The position numbers were made by a program, and so were the translations under genes. From assembly GCF_022664535.1 (NCBI RefSeq), contig NZ_JAKUJY010000024.1, positions 1-57,146 on the forward strand: a stretch of DNA of 57,146 nt. Direction: 5' to 3'. This DNA comes from Sphingobium trunci. GTDB taxonomy: Bacteria; Pseudomonadota; Alphaproteobacteria; Sphingomonadales; Sphingomonadaceae. Positions 8,555-16,299 of the stretch are shown here, in pieces. The notes under the pieces were generated by a model. That model did no database searches. It was given only the letters and a program-made list of their open reading frames with translations, and had not been told where the DNA came from. Position 1 is the stretch's first letter; every line of letters starts with the position of its first letter.

Positions 8555-9097
8555 CGTCCCCCGATGATGCGCCGTCCCATGGCGCCGCCGCCTAAGTCCG
8601 GTCCCCGTTACAATGAATTCATCACCGTGCCCAAGGTGCGCGTGATCGATGACGAAGGCGAAAATCTGGGCGTGATGTATACGCAGGAGGCGATCGAGCG
8701 CGCCTACGAGATCGGGCTGGACCTGGTCGAAGTGTCGCCGACTGCCGACCCGCCGGTCTGCAAGTTCCTGGACATCGGCAAGTATAAGTACGAGGCACAG
8801 AAAAAGGCGAACCTCGCCCGCAAGACCCAGAGGACGCAGGAGATCAAGGAGATCAAGATGCGTCCGAACATCGACGATCATGACTATGATACGAAGATGA
8901 AGAAGGTCCATGACTTTATCGGCGAAGGCGACAAGGTGAAGATCACCCTGCGTTTCCGGGGCCGTGAACTGTCGCACCAGCAGCTTGGCATGCAGCTTTT
9001 GCAGCGCGTCGCGGAAAATGTCGGCGAGATCGCGAAGGTCGAAGCCTATCCGCGCATGGAAGGCCGCCAGATGCTGATGGTGCTGGCGCCGAAATAA
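8552..9097 (+). CDS. infC: translation initiation factor IF-3
   Basis: Binds the 30S subunit, keeps 50S off and proofreads the start codon and initiator tRNA. The N-domain begins with the family signature [20 protein letters not shown] and continues through a lysine-rich linker helix ([21 protein letters not shown]) to the C-domain that ends with the ribosome-binding segment around [17 protein letters not shown]. The start is taken as ATA at 8552 (181 aa) because it alone has a well-spaced Shine-Dalgarno; ATG at 8564 would give 177 aa. IF3 discriminates against non-canonical start codons, so a rare start implies negative autoregulation as in E. coli, where it is AUU. It lies 115 bases after thrS. 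Confidence 0.95.
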   Translation: MRPPMMRRPMAPPPKSGPRYNEFITVPKVRVIDDEGENLGVMYTQEAIERAYEIGLDLVEVSPTADPPVCKFLDIGKYKYEAQKKANLARKTQRTQEIKEIKMRPNIDDHDYDTKMKKVHDFIGEGDKVKITLRFRGRELSHQQLGMQLLQRVAENVGEIAKVEAYPRMEGRQMLMVLAPK

Positions 9098-9126
9098 GGG
9101 CGTAGCGGCACTTCTGGTGACGCTTG

Positions 9127-9166
9127 TCGGGCGGAGTCTGGATGCAGGCTCCGCCCGATGCCTTTT
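9127..9166 (+). terminator. rho-independent terminator after infC
   Basis: A perfect 10-bp GC-rich stem, TCGGGCGGAG at 9127-9136 and CTCCGCCCGA at 9149-9158 with a 12-base loop, is followed by TGCCTTTT. It sits 30 bases after the infC stop and probably ends the thrS-infC transcript. The rest of the 240-base gap to the next gene holds a short Gly/Pro-type inverted repeat (CCCTCCCGCCTGCGGGAGG near 9208-9226) and no gene that I can see. Confidence 0.65.
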
Positions 9167-9337
9167 GGGCAATGGCTGGTTATGGACCGGCGGTGAACAT
9201 GGTCCCCCCTCCCGCCTGCGGGAGGAGAGAAGCAATCTCCTCTACTATGCCAGGCCAAAAAGGATTGGCATGTGGCGGCTGAACCGCGAAGCTTCGTCCG
9301 TCGTTCCATAGGGCAAACCCAAGGCAGGAGACAGACG

Positions 9338-9697
9338 ATGCGTGTCATGGTGCTCGTGAAGGCAACGGAAGACAGCGAGAGGGGATTCCAGCCCACCGCC
9401 GAGACAATGGCCATGATGGAGGCGATGGGCCGGTTCAACGACGCGTTGCGGGAGGCTGGCATATGGGTGATGGCCGATGGCCTCACCCCCTCATCGCAAG
9501 GCAAGCGGGTGGCATTCGACGGTGACGACCGGACGGTTATCGACGGCCCTTTCGCGCCGGCCCGCGAACTGGTCGCCGGCTTCTGGATCTGGGACGTCAA
9601 GGATATGGATGAGGCGCTCGCCTGGGTAAAGCGCTGCCCCAACCCCATGTCGGGGCCCAGCGACATCGAAATCCGGCCCTTCCATGAGCTGGAATGA
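9338..9697 (+). CDS. YCII/DGPF-domain protein
   Basis: A 119-aa protein of the YCII-related (DGPF) family, of unknown enzymatic role; members adopt a dimeric alpha/beta-barrel and are often found beside ECF sigma factors or in detoxification contexts. The name-giving motif is visible as IDGPFAPARELVAGFWIWDV in the middle of the protein, and the start MRVMVLVKATEDSE is typical. ATG at 9338 is preceded by AGGAG at 9326-9330, an ideal ribosome-binding site, so the longer frame beginning at 9272 is not used. It stands alone, without the ECF sigma factor that often accompanies the family, and is convergent with the oxidoreductase gene that follows. Confidence 0.88.
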   Translation: MRVMVLVKATEDSERGFQPTAETMAMMEAMGRFNDALREAGIWVMADGLTPSSQGKRVAFDGDDRTVIDGPFAPARELVAGFWIWDVKDMDEALAWVKRCPNPMSGPSDIEIRPFHELE

Positions 9698-9700
9698 CGC

Positions 9701-10816
9701 TCAGTTGGGCAGGATCAGATATTTCTCCCCGGTGCGGCGGGCGTTGTAGGTGAGGACGGCGTCGCGGCTGAGGACGTCGCGCAGGGAAATGCGCGCCTTG
9801 TAGGGGCTGGCGAAGGTGGTGGTGAGGTTGGCGAAGACGCGCTCGCGCATCCGGGCGTTCACCTCCTCGCCCGCGCGCGTCAGGAAGGGAAAGAGCAGCC
9901 AGCCGCCGATATTCCAGCTAAAGCCATAGCTGCGCGTCAGGATTGTCGGCGACAGGTCGAGCGCGCCGTAGATATAGGCCTGCTTCAGCTTGTCGGAGCC
10001 ATAGCGGCTATAGGCCGCATCCTTGGACGCAGCCTGTTCCATGGCGGTCAATATCTGGCTGACCAGCTTGCCGCCGCCAATCGCGTCGAAGGCGATGGTG
10101 GCACCGGTCGCCTCGATCGCGGCGGTGAGGTCGGTCGCGAATGTCTCGCTGCTGCTGTCCAGCACATGGACCGCGCCGAGCGATTTGAGGGTCGCGACCT
10201 GAGCCTCGCTGCGGACGATATTCACCAGCGGAATATCATCCTCCTGCGCGATCCGGACCAGCATCTGCCCCAGGTTGGAGGCAGCGGCGGTGTGCACGAT
10301 GGCGCTGTGCCCTTCCCGGCGCATGGTTTCGACGAATCCGAGCGCCGTCAGCGGGTTCACGAAGGCCGCAGCCCCCTGCTCCGCCGTCACGCCCTCGGGC
10401 AGCGCCAGGCACTGCCGCGAGTCGACCAGCCGATATTGGGCGAACATGCCGCCAGGCACGCAGGCGACGCGCTTGCCGAGCAGGGCCTGCGCCTCCGGCG
10501 CCTCGCCCGCGGCGATGACGGTGCCAGCGCCTTCATTGCCGACCGGCATCGGCCGCCCCACACGGGCAGCCATGGCCCGGCGCGCCGCTTCGGGCATCTG
10601 GGCGACGATGCGGCCTCCGCCATATTCGGCATCGGCAAGGTCGGCGGGACCGAAGAGCAGGCCGAGGTCGGAAGGGTTGATCGGCGCCGCTTCCACCTGG
10701 ACGAGCACCTCATGACCTTGCGGATCGGCGAGGCTTTCCCGCGCCAGTTCGACGGTCAGGCGGCCATCTTCGCCCAAGGTCGAAAGAAGCTTGAGGCCTT
10801 CGGTCTGACTCATCAT
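9701..10816 (-). CDS. MDR-superfamily zinc-type alcohol dehydrogenase-like protein
   Basis: NAD(P)-dependent oxidoreductase of the medium-chain dehydrogenase/reductase superfamily, probably quinone-oxidoreductase or enoyl-reductase like. The GroES-like N-terminal domain contains VQVEAAPINPSDLGLL and GNEGAGTVIAAG; the Rossmann domain has the dinucleotide-binding region around HTAAASNLGQMLVRIAQ. The cysteine/histidine ligands expected for catalytic or structural zinc are not evident, so it is likely a zinc-free member; the substrate is unknown. ATG codons at 10816 and 10813 are adjacent, preceded by AAAAGGA. It lies 10 bases after msrA on the same strand, so the two may be cotranscribed. Confidence 0.85.
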   Translation of the reverse strand: MMSQTEGLKLLSTLGEDGRLTVELARESLADPQGHEVLVQVEAAPINPSDLGLLFGPADLADAEYGGGRIVAQMPEAARRAMAARVGRPMPVGNEGAGTVIAAGEAPEAQALLGKRVACVPGGMFAQYRLVDSRQCLALPEGVTAEQGAAAFVNPLTALGFVETMRREGHSAIVHTAAASNLGQMLVRIAQEDDIPLVNIVRSEAQVATLKSLGAVHVLDSSSETFATDLTAAIEATGATIAFDAIGGGKLVSQILTAMEQAASKDAAYSRYGSDKLKQAYIYGALDLSPTILTRSYGFSWNIGGWLLFPFLTRAGEEVNARMRERVFANLTTTFASPYKARISLRDVLSRDAVLTYNARRTGEKYLILPN

Positions 10817-10826
10817 ATCGTCCTTT

Positions 10827-11498
10827 TCAGGCTGAGGGCTTGTCCCGGTACAGCGCCGGGAACATCGTCTTGAGCGCTTCCAGCTTGGGCATGTCCCAGC
10901 GCAGAATATAGGGATGGCGCGGATTTTTCGTCAGAAAATTCTGATGGTCGGGCGCCGCATCCTGAAAACCGGTGAAGCGCTCGACGCGGGTGACGACGGG
11001 GTCGCGCCACAGGCCCGACCGGTCGAGCTGGACGAGATAGGCCCGGGCAGCCTTGTCCTGCTCCGCATTCAGGGGGAAGAGCGCGCTGCGATATTGGGTG
11101 CCGTGATCCGGCCCCTGATAGTCGAGCGTGGTCGGATCGGCGATCACCGAAAAGAAGACGCGCAGCAGCGTGCCATAGCTGATTTGGGCCGGATCATAGG
11201 TCACGCGGACGGACTCGGCAAAACCGGTATCGCCTTCGCTGACCTGCTCATAATCGACCTTCCGGTCGCGGGGGCCGCCCGCGAAGCCGGAAACGGCAAG
11301 ATGGACGCCCTTCAGGTGCGAGAAGACGCCTTCCACGCCCCAATAGCATCCGCCTGCGAAGACGGCGGTTTCGAGCTTGCGTCCGGGCGCGGCGTCGACG
11401 GCCGGAACCGGCGCCATGACCGGTCGCTCGGCGTGCAGGGGGGATGCGACGGCAAGCGCCGCGAGAAAGGCCAGGGCGACGCCGTCAGAGCGCCGCAT
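10827..11498 (-). CDS. msrA: exported peptide-methionine (S)-S-oxide reductase
   Basis: Reduces the S-epimer of methionine sulfoxide in oxidised proteins. The catalytic motif is GGCYWG, near residues 49-54, a Phe-to-Tyr variant of the usual GGCFWG; GPDHGTQYRS and the DHQNFLTKNP region are also present. An N-terminal hydrophobic segment ending in PLHA suggests a cleavable signal peptide and a periplasmic location. The cysteine of GGCYWG is the only cysteine in the 223-aa protein, so there is no resolving cysteine and the sulfenic acid must be reduced by an external thiol or partner. The start overlaps the end of the upstream mini membrane protein by 14 bases, and the MDR oxidoreductase follows 10 bases later. 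Confidence 0.92.
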   Translation of the reverse strand: MRRSDGVALAFLAALAVASPLHAERPVMAPVPAVDAAPGRKLETAVFAGGCYWGVEGVFSHLKGVHLAVSGFAGGPRDRKVDYEQVSEGDTGFAESVRVTYDPAQISYGTLLRVFFSVIADPTTLDYQGPDHGTQYRSALFPLNAEQDKAARAYLVQLDRSGLWRDPVVTRVERFTGFQDAAPDHQNFLTKNPRHPYILRWDMPKLEALKTMFPALYRDKPSA

Positions 11499-11655
11499 TG
11501 TCCGCCGCCGGTGCCACGCTGGCCGATGCGGCCATGGCGGACGAGGTCAGCGCCGGAGGCTCGCTGCCCGGCTGCAGCACGAACATCCCGATCGCACCGA
11601 TCACGAACCCGCCGAAAAAGCGCAGGAACAGGTCGGATTTCAAGAATGCCACCAT
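11485..11655 (-). CDS. small single-pass membrane protein, 56 aa
   Basis: A short protein with one clear transmembrane helix (about residues 10-28, LFLRFFGGFVIGAIGMFVL) and an Ala/Ser/Pro-rich tail. ATG at 11655 is preceded by AAAGGAAG, a convincing ribosome-binding site; the upstream in-frame extension to 11814 is arginine-rich and unlikely. Its last 14 bases overlap the start of msrA, so the two are translationally coupled. I know no named family. It could help anchor or regulate the exported MsrA, but that is speculation from the overlap alone. Confidence 0.6.
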   Translation of the reverse strand: MVAFLKSDLFLRFFGGFVIGAIGMFVLQPGSEPPALTSSAMAASASVAPAADNAAL

Positions 11656-11908
11656 GGCGTTCTTCCTTTCGGTCGTTCGGCCCTCGAATAGAGGTCGGCC
11701 ATTAATATCTCGCGGCTTGCCCCTGCCTGAACGCTGCCGGGAGGACAGCAGGTTTCGACAAACGTCCGGAACGGAGCGATCGGCGGCGGGAGCAAAGCCA
11801 GTTTCGGTTCGCAACGGGATATAGACCCCGCCGTTCCATCTGCAAGATGGCGCGCGGGAAAAATTCCGTTTCCAATTTTGCGATGATGGGAGGGGGTGAT
11901 GCGCGAAA

Positions 11909-11943
11909 TGCAGCCCCTCTCCGCCGACGGGAGAAGGGCTGCA
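11909..11943 (-). terminator. hairpin terminator after the class I aminotransferase
   Basis: TGCAGCCCCTCTCC at 11909-11922 pairs with 11930-11943 over 14 positions with one mismatch around a 7-base loop. It lies just beyond the aminotransferase stop on the minus strand and is followed only by a short TTTC, so it is a weak intrinsic terminator. The surrounding gap (11656-11951) holds nothing else I can support. Confidence 0.45.
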
Positions 11944-11951
11944 GAGCGTTC

Positions 11952-13154
11952 TTATTTCAGCGCCGCGCAGGCTTCCTGGATGCGGGTGCAGGCCTTGGCC
12001 AGCACGTCTTCCGAGGTCGCATAGCTGATACGGAAGGCGGGCGAGAGGCCGAAGGCGGCGCCATGGACGGCGGCGACCTTCGCTTCGTCGAGGAAATAGC
12101 CGATCAGGGCTTCGTCGCTGCTGATCACCTCACCCTTGGGGGTCTTCCTGCCGATCAGGCCGCTGGCGTCGGGATAGACGTAGAAGGCGCCTTCCGGCGT
12201 CGGGCAGTCGAGGCCCGGCGCGTCGTTCAGCATGGCGACGACCATGTCGCGGCGCTTTTTGAAAGCGGCGTTGCGCTCTTCCAGGAAATCCTGCGGGCCG
12301 GTCAGCGCGGCGGCGGCGGCGGCCTGGCTGATCGAACAGGGGTTGCTGGTGGATTGCGACTGGAGCTTGCCCATCGCCTTGATGATCCATTCGGGCCCGC
12401 CCGCGAAACCGATGCGCCAGCCGGTCATGGAGAAGGCCTTGGAGCAGCCGTTCACCGTCAGCGTGCGGTCGTAAAGGTCCGGACAGACCTGCGCGATGGT
12501 GGCGAAGGGGGTGGAGGCGTACCAGACATGCTCATACATGTCGTCGGTCATCACCAGCACATGCGGATGGCGCAGCAGCACTTCGCCCAGTTCCTTGAGC
12601 TCCGCCGCCGAATAGGCCGCGCCCGACGGGTTCGAGGGCGAGTTCAGCATGACCCACTTGGTGCGCGGCGTGATCGCGGCGTCGAGCTGGGCCGCAGTGA
12701 TCTTGTAGCCTTGCGACGCGGGGCCTTCGATGAACACCGGCGTACCGCCCGCGAAGTTCACGATGTCGGGATAGCTGACCCAATAGGGCGCCGGGATGAT
12801 GACCTCGTCGCCCGCATCGACGGTCGCGACCAGCGCGTTGAACAGTGTGTGCTTGCCGCCCGAATTCACGCTGATCTGGCTGCGCTTGTAGACGAGGCCA
12901 TTGTCGCGCTTGAACTTGAAGGCGACGGCTTCCTTGACGGCGGTGGTGCCGTCGACGTCGGTGTAGCGGGTCAGATTCTTGCGAATCGCCTCGATCCCCG
13001 CTTCCTTCACGAAATCGGGCGTGTCGAAATCCGGCTCGCCGGCGGAGAGGCCAATCACGTCCACGCCTTCGGCTTTAAGGGCATTCACACGCGCGCTCAT
13101 CGCCAGGGTGGCGGAGGGCTGGATGCGACCGAGGGCAGCGGAAGTCTGGCTCAT
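11952..13154 (-). CDS. class I PLP-dependent aminotransferase, aspartate aminotransferase type
   Basis: Transfers the amino group of aspartate (or related amino acids) to 2-oxoglutarate, probably joining oxaloacetate and aspartate metabolism. Family I (subgroup I-gamma) features are complete over 400 aa: the N-terminal GLSAGEPDFDTP (35-46), YTDVDGTTAVKEAV, substrate and PLP contacts NSPSNPSG (171-178), the DDMYEH segment (204-209), the Schiff-base lysine in NGCSKAFSMTGWRIGF (K239) and the C-terminal FRISYATS with the carboxylate-binding Arg. This resembles the aatA/aspC enzymes of rhizobia and sphingomonads, some of which also act on prephenate. It is monocistronic, with a hairpin terminator close behind. 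Confidence 0.93.
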   Translation of the reverse strand: MSQTSAALGRIQPSATLAMSARVNALKAEGVDVIGLSAGEPDFDTPDFVKEAGIEAIRKNLTRYTDVDGTTAVKEAVAFKFKRDNGLVYKRSQISVNSGGKHTLFNALVATVDAGDEVIIPAPYWVSYPDIVNFAGGTPVFIEGPASQGYKITAAQLDAAITPRTKWVMLNSPSNPSGAAYSAAELKELGEVLLRHPHVLVMTDDMYEHVWYASTPFATIAQVCPDLYDRTLTVNGCSKAFSMTGWRIGFAGGPEWIIKAMGKLQSQSTSNPCSISQAAAAAALTGPQDFLEERNAAFKKRRDMVVAMLNDAPGLDCPTPEGAFYVYPDASGLIGRKTPKGEVISSDEALIGYFLDEAKVAAVHGAAFGLSPAFRISYATSEDVLAKACTRIQEACAALK

Positions 13155-13278
13155 GGCAATCGTCTTTCTCTAAAATCCCCTAGGCCCGCATGAAGCGGAC
13201 GCGAGGCTCCTTAGTGTGCAACGAAAGAAGGGGCAACCGCCAGTTGGCCCCGGCTGGCCGCCACGGCAGATTATCGCG

Positions 13279-13902
13279 TTACCGGACGAGCGAAGCCGCC
13301 ACCATGCCGCGCGCGGCATTGCCGATGAAGAAGCCCTTTTCCAGGTCGCGGGGGCGCAGATCCTGCTCGATCGCCTCGCCCATGTCGATCAGGCTGCGGC
13401 GCAGGACGCCGGGCAGCAGGCCGCGCGACAGCGGCGGCGTCAGCAGCTTGTCGCCGCGCTCGACGAAGATGGAGGAGAAGCTGCCCTCGGTCAGATAGCC
13501 CTCTTCATCGGTCATCACCACCTCATAGGTGCCGCCCCGCTTCAACGCGTCGCGGTAGATGCTGCGATCGGTGGTCTTGTGCGCCAGACGCGGGTCGCTG
13601 GCCAGGGCGTTGCGGGGCACGCAGGCCAGTTGCATGATCGCCTGCGGCCAGGTGCGATGTTCGCGTACCTCGATCGCCACCGAACCGCGGCGCGACACCA
13701 GCAGGCGCAGGCGGCTGCGCTCCCGCAGGCGGAAGGTCGCGGCTTGCAGTTCGTTGCGCACATCATGGCGGTCGAAGGCGAAATCGAGCGCGACGGCGCT
13801 GGCCTTCAGCCGCTCCAGATGCAGTTCCAGCAGCCTGATGCCGTCGACCGGATCGAAGGCCATGGTTTCGAGCAGATCATAGCGTCCGTCAGCCAATGCC
13901 AT
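13279..13902 (-). CDS. pabC: aminotransferase class IV, probable aminodeoxychorismate lyase
   Basis: Fold-type IV PLP enzyme. The probable catalytic lysine is K109 in AHKTTDR, and the PLP-phosphate contact region is YLTEGSFSSIF (137-146), followed by LTPPLSRGLLPGVLRR. It lies 56 bases after pabB on the same strand, which supports the role of aminodeoxychorismate lyase: releasing pyruvate from 4-amino-4-deoxychorismate to give p-aminobenzoate for folate. At 207 aa it is short for the family (about 270), missing part of the N-terminal domain, as is common for this alphaproteobacterial type; in many relatives pabB and pabC are one fused gene. D-amino acid or branched-chain activity cannot be excluded from sequence. 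Confidence 0.85.
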   Translation of the reverse strand: MALADGRYDLLETMAFDPVDGIRLLELHLERLKASAVALDFAFDRHDVRNELQAATFRLRERSRLRLLVSRRGSVAIEVREHRTWPQAIMQLACVPRNALASDPRLAHKTTDRSIYRDALKRGGTYEVVMTDEEGYLTEGSFSSIFVERGDKLLTPPLSRGLLPGVLRRSLIDMGEAIEQDLRPRDLEKGFFIGNAARGMVAASLVR

Positions 13903-13958
13903 TTAAACCCTAAACCCTGCAAAGCCCCTGTACGCCGGAAAACCCGCGCGCCGATCGT

Positions 13959-15134
13959 TCAATCCGGTGCGAGGAAGCGCCCCTTGGCCAGACATTCCGC
14001 CCATTCGGAGGTGACTTCCGAATCCGCGACGATGCCTGAACCCAAACCCAGGCGCCCCTCCCCGCTGCCTTCTTCGACGCAAATCGTGCGAATGGCAACA
14101 TTGAAGGCGGCATCCCCCTCCGGATCGATCCAGCCCATGGAACCGGTGTAGACGCCGCGCGGAAAGGCCTCGACCACGTCGATGATCTCCATCGCCCGCA
14201 CCTTGGGCGCGCCGGTGATCGACCCGCAGGGGAAAAGGACGCGCAGCACGTCGACCGGCGACAGGCCCGGCAGCAGGCGGGCGCGTACGGTCGACACCAT
14301 CTGGTGCACGGTGGGATAGGTTTCGACCTTGAACAGATCGGGCACGGTCACGCTGCCCGCGCGGGAGACCCGCGACAGGTCGTTGCGCAGCAAGTCGACG
14401 ATCATCAGATTTTCGGCGCGCTGCTTGGCATCGCTCTCCAGCCAGTCGCGCAGGGCCGCATCGCGGGCGGCGTCGGCACCGCGCGGGGCGGTGCCCTTCA
14501 TCGGACGGGCGGTGAGCTGGCCGCGCACGCTGGTGAAGAACAGTTCGGGCGAAAAGGAGAGCAGGCTGTGATCGCCGGTGCGGATCACGCCGCCATAGCC
14601 GGCGCGCTGGCGGGGGCGGAGCGTTGCATAGAGGGCCATCACATCGCCGCTGAAGGGCGCTGCGCAGGGAAATGTCAGATTGACCTGATAGATGTCGCCC
14701 GCCCGGATATAATCCTGCACCTGGGCGAAAGCGGCGCGATAGGCGGCTTCGTCGATCAGCGGCGCGACCGCCTCCACCCTGGCGGTCGCGGGATCGGGCA
14801 GCAGCGCCGGTAGCGTGCCCGGCTCGATCAGGCGAACCCCCTCGAACAGTCCGAACCAGAGCAGGGGCGTGCGGGGCGCATCGTCGCGGTGGCGCTGCGC
14901 CAGCGGATGAAGCCGATCCTCCAGCGCCAGGCCCGCCTCATAGCTGAGGAACCCGGCGGCGTGGAGCCCTGCCTCCGCCGCCTCGGCCAGGCGGTCGAGC
15001 GCGGGCTGGACCTCCTCCAGCCGATGGGCGGCGATGACCGACACCGGGTCGCGATAGAGGCGCGCCGGAGCAGGGCCGCGCTCGCGCGCGTCGTCGAACA
15101 GGGCAAAGGCTTCGGTCGGTCCCGGAAGGCGCAT
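13959..15134 (-). CDS. pabB: aminodeoxychorismate synthase component I
   Basis: Converts chorismate and ammonia to 4-amino-4-deoxychorismate, the first step to p-aminobenzoate and folate. The chorismate-binding domain occupies about residues 130-390 and contains AGDIYQVNLTFP, the PMKGTAPRG segment, ENLMIVDLLRNDLSRV, the metal and chorismate-binding FPCGSITGAPKVRAMEIID, and the closing GSGIVADSEVTSEWAE. The ATG at 15134 gives 391 aa and is favoured over a longer frame by an AAGAGAG just upstream. A glutamine amidotransferase (pabA) is not in the window. pabC follows in the same operon, and the gene is divergent from the DUF983 gene across 93 bases. Confidence 0.94.
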   Translation of the reverse strand: MRLPGPTEAFALFDDARERGPAPARLYRDPVSVIAAHRLEEVQPALDRLAEAAEAGLHAAGFLSYEAGLALEDRLHPLAQRHRDDAPRTPLLWFGLFEGVRLIEPGTLPALLPDPATARVEAVAPLIDEAAYRAAFAQVQDYIRAGDIYQVNLTFPCAAPFSGDVMALYATLRPRQRAGYGGVIRTGDHSLLSFSPELFFTSVRGQLTARPMKGTAPRGADAARDAALRDWLESDAKQRAENLMIVDLLRNDLSRVSRAGSVTVPDLFKVETYPTVHQMVSTVRARLLPGLSPVDVLRVLFPCGSITGAPKVRAMEIIDVVEAFPRGVYTGSMGWIDPEGDAAFNVAIRTICVEEGSGEGRLGLGSGIVADSEVTSEWAECLAKGRFLAPD

Positions 15135-15227
15135 GGCCGCTCTCTTACCAGTCTTTTGGGCGTGCGGAAGGGCTGTCAGCGACAACGCATGGTTGCGCCC
15201 TTGACGCGCGAGCCATAGAGACGGGCC

Positions 15228-15596
15228 ATGAGCAAAATTTCTCCCCGCCCCTTCGGCCCGGCCCTGGCCCTGGCGCTGCGCGGGCATTGCCCGGCCTGCG
15301 GGCAGGGGTGCATGTTTGCGCGCTTCCTGAAACCCAGCCCGGCCTGCGACCATTGCGGGCAGGCGTGGGACGTTTCGCGGGCGGATGATTTCCCGGCCTA
15401 TATCGTCATCCTGCTGCTGGGGCACATATTGGTGCCGCTGATGATCGAGGTGAACGCAGCGCTCGCCATCCCGCTGGGGGCGCAGGCGGTGCTGTGGCCG
15501 GGCCTGGCAATCCTGCTGGCGGTGGCGATGATCCAGCCCGCCAAGGCGGCGGTCATCGCCTTTCAGTGGAGCCGTCGCATGGATGGATTCGCCTGA
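15228..15596 (+). CDS. DUF983 zinc-ribbon membrane protein
   Basis: A 122-aa member of the DUF983 family, function unknown. The N-terminal half carries a four-cysteine zinc ribbon (CPACG near residues 22-26 and CDHCG near 40-44) that follows the family signature around ALRGHCPACGQG. Two transmembrane helices make up the C-terminal half. Family members are often found near cytochrome oxidase assembly genes; no such gene is seen here. It is divergent from pabB, and the thioesterase gene converges on its 3' end. Confidence 0.88.
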   Translation: MSKISPRPFGPALALALRGHCPACGQGCMFARFLKPSPACDHCGQAWDVSRADDFPAYIVILLLGHILVPLMIEVNAALAIPLGAQAVLWPGLAILLAVAMIQPAKAAVIAFQWSRRMDGFA

Positions 15597-15603
15597 GAAT
15601 CCA

Positions 15604-15631
15604 GCCTGACGATCGGGCCTGAGCGTCAGGC
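15604..15631. terminator. hairpin between convergent DUF983 and thioesterase genes
   Basis: GCCTGACG at 15604-15611 and CGTCAGGC at 15624-15631 form a perfect 8-bp stem with a 12-base loop. It occupies the 29-base gap between two convergent genes and covers the thioesterase stop. There is no T-tract on either strand, so termination may be weak or need Rho. Confidence 0.4.
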
Positions 15632-16063
15632 GGGCTTGAGGATGAAGTTCCGCTCCATCGCTTCGCGCAGCGTCTCCTCAATGCTGCGGCGGCCTTCCGA
15701 ACCATGGGTGACGACCGTGGTGTCGCAGGTGGCGACGCACACCCCCTTCTGAAAGCTTGCCGAGCTGATCGTCCAGCTGGTGCGGCCGATATGGCCGATC
15801 GCGCAATGCACTTCGAACGGATAGGGGAAATGCGCTTCCTCGACAAAGTTGAGGTTCACATTGGCGACCATCCAGCGCACGCCCTGTTCCTGCGGATGGC
15901 GGCCCAGATGATGGTGGAAACGGATGCGCGCGGTTTCGAAGATGCCGGAGATCGCCACATTGTTGATGTGGCCCATGGTATCGATGTCCTGGAAGCGGGT
16001 GTCGATGCTGGTTACGAAACGATAGGCTTCCGGGCTGAGGCGCCAGGATTCGGGTTTGGCCAT
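15626..16063 (-). CDS. hotdog-fold acyl-CoA thioesterase family protein
   Basis: 4-hydroxybenzoyl-CoA thioesterase-like hotdog protein of 145 aa, predicted to hydrolyse an acyl-CoA. The hallmark TRFQDIDTMGHINNVAISGIFETAR-type segment is near residues 23-45, with D-x-x-GH-x-NN; the Asp aligns with the catalytic Asp of the 4-HBT family. The rest alternates strands typical of the fold (VRWMVANVNLNFVEEA, GRTSWTISSASF). ATG at 16063 is the likely start; the upstream extension to 16228 has no family similarity. The substrate is unknown. Confidence 0.85.
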   Translation of the reverse strand: MAKPESWRLSPEAYRFVTSIDTRFQDIDTMGHINNVAISGIFETARIRFHHHLGRHPQEQGVRWMVANVNLNFVEEAHFPYPFEVHCAIGHIGRTSWTISSASFQKGVCVATCDTTVVTHGSEGRRSIEETLREAMERNFILKPA

Positions 16064-16299
16064 GTCCTGTTTTCCATATGTCCTGTTTTCTATGCTCTTA
16101 ACCCGTGCGGGCGGGGATGCAATCTTTGGGTCGAAATTGATCGGACTGCGACCTTTTTGACACAGGTGCGAACAGGTGCGAAGAGTCAGGTTTCGCCAGC
16201 GTAACGGAGTGTTTCCTGCCGCGGCCATGGACTTGCGCGCAGGTGCAGCATAGCTTCCAGCCCCCTAGCTTATGCCGATTTGATGCCGTGGAGTGCCCC

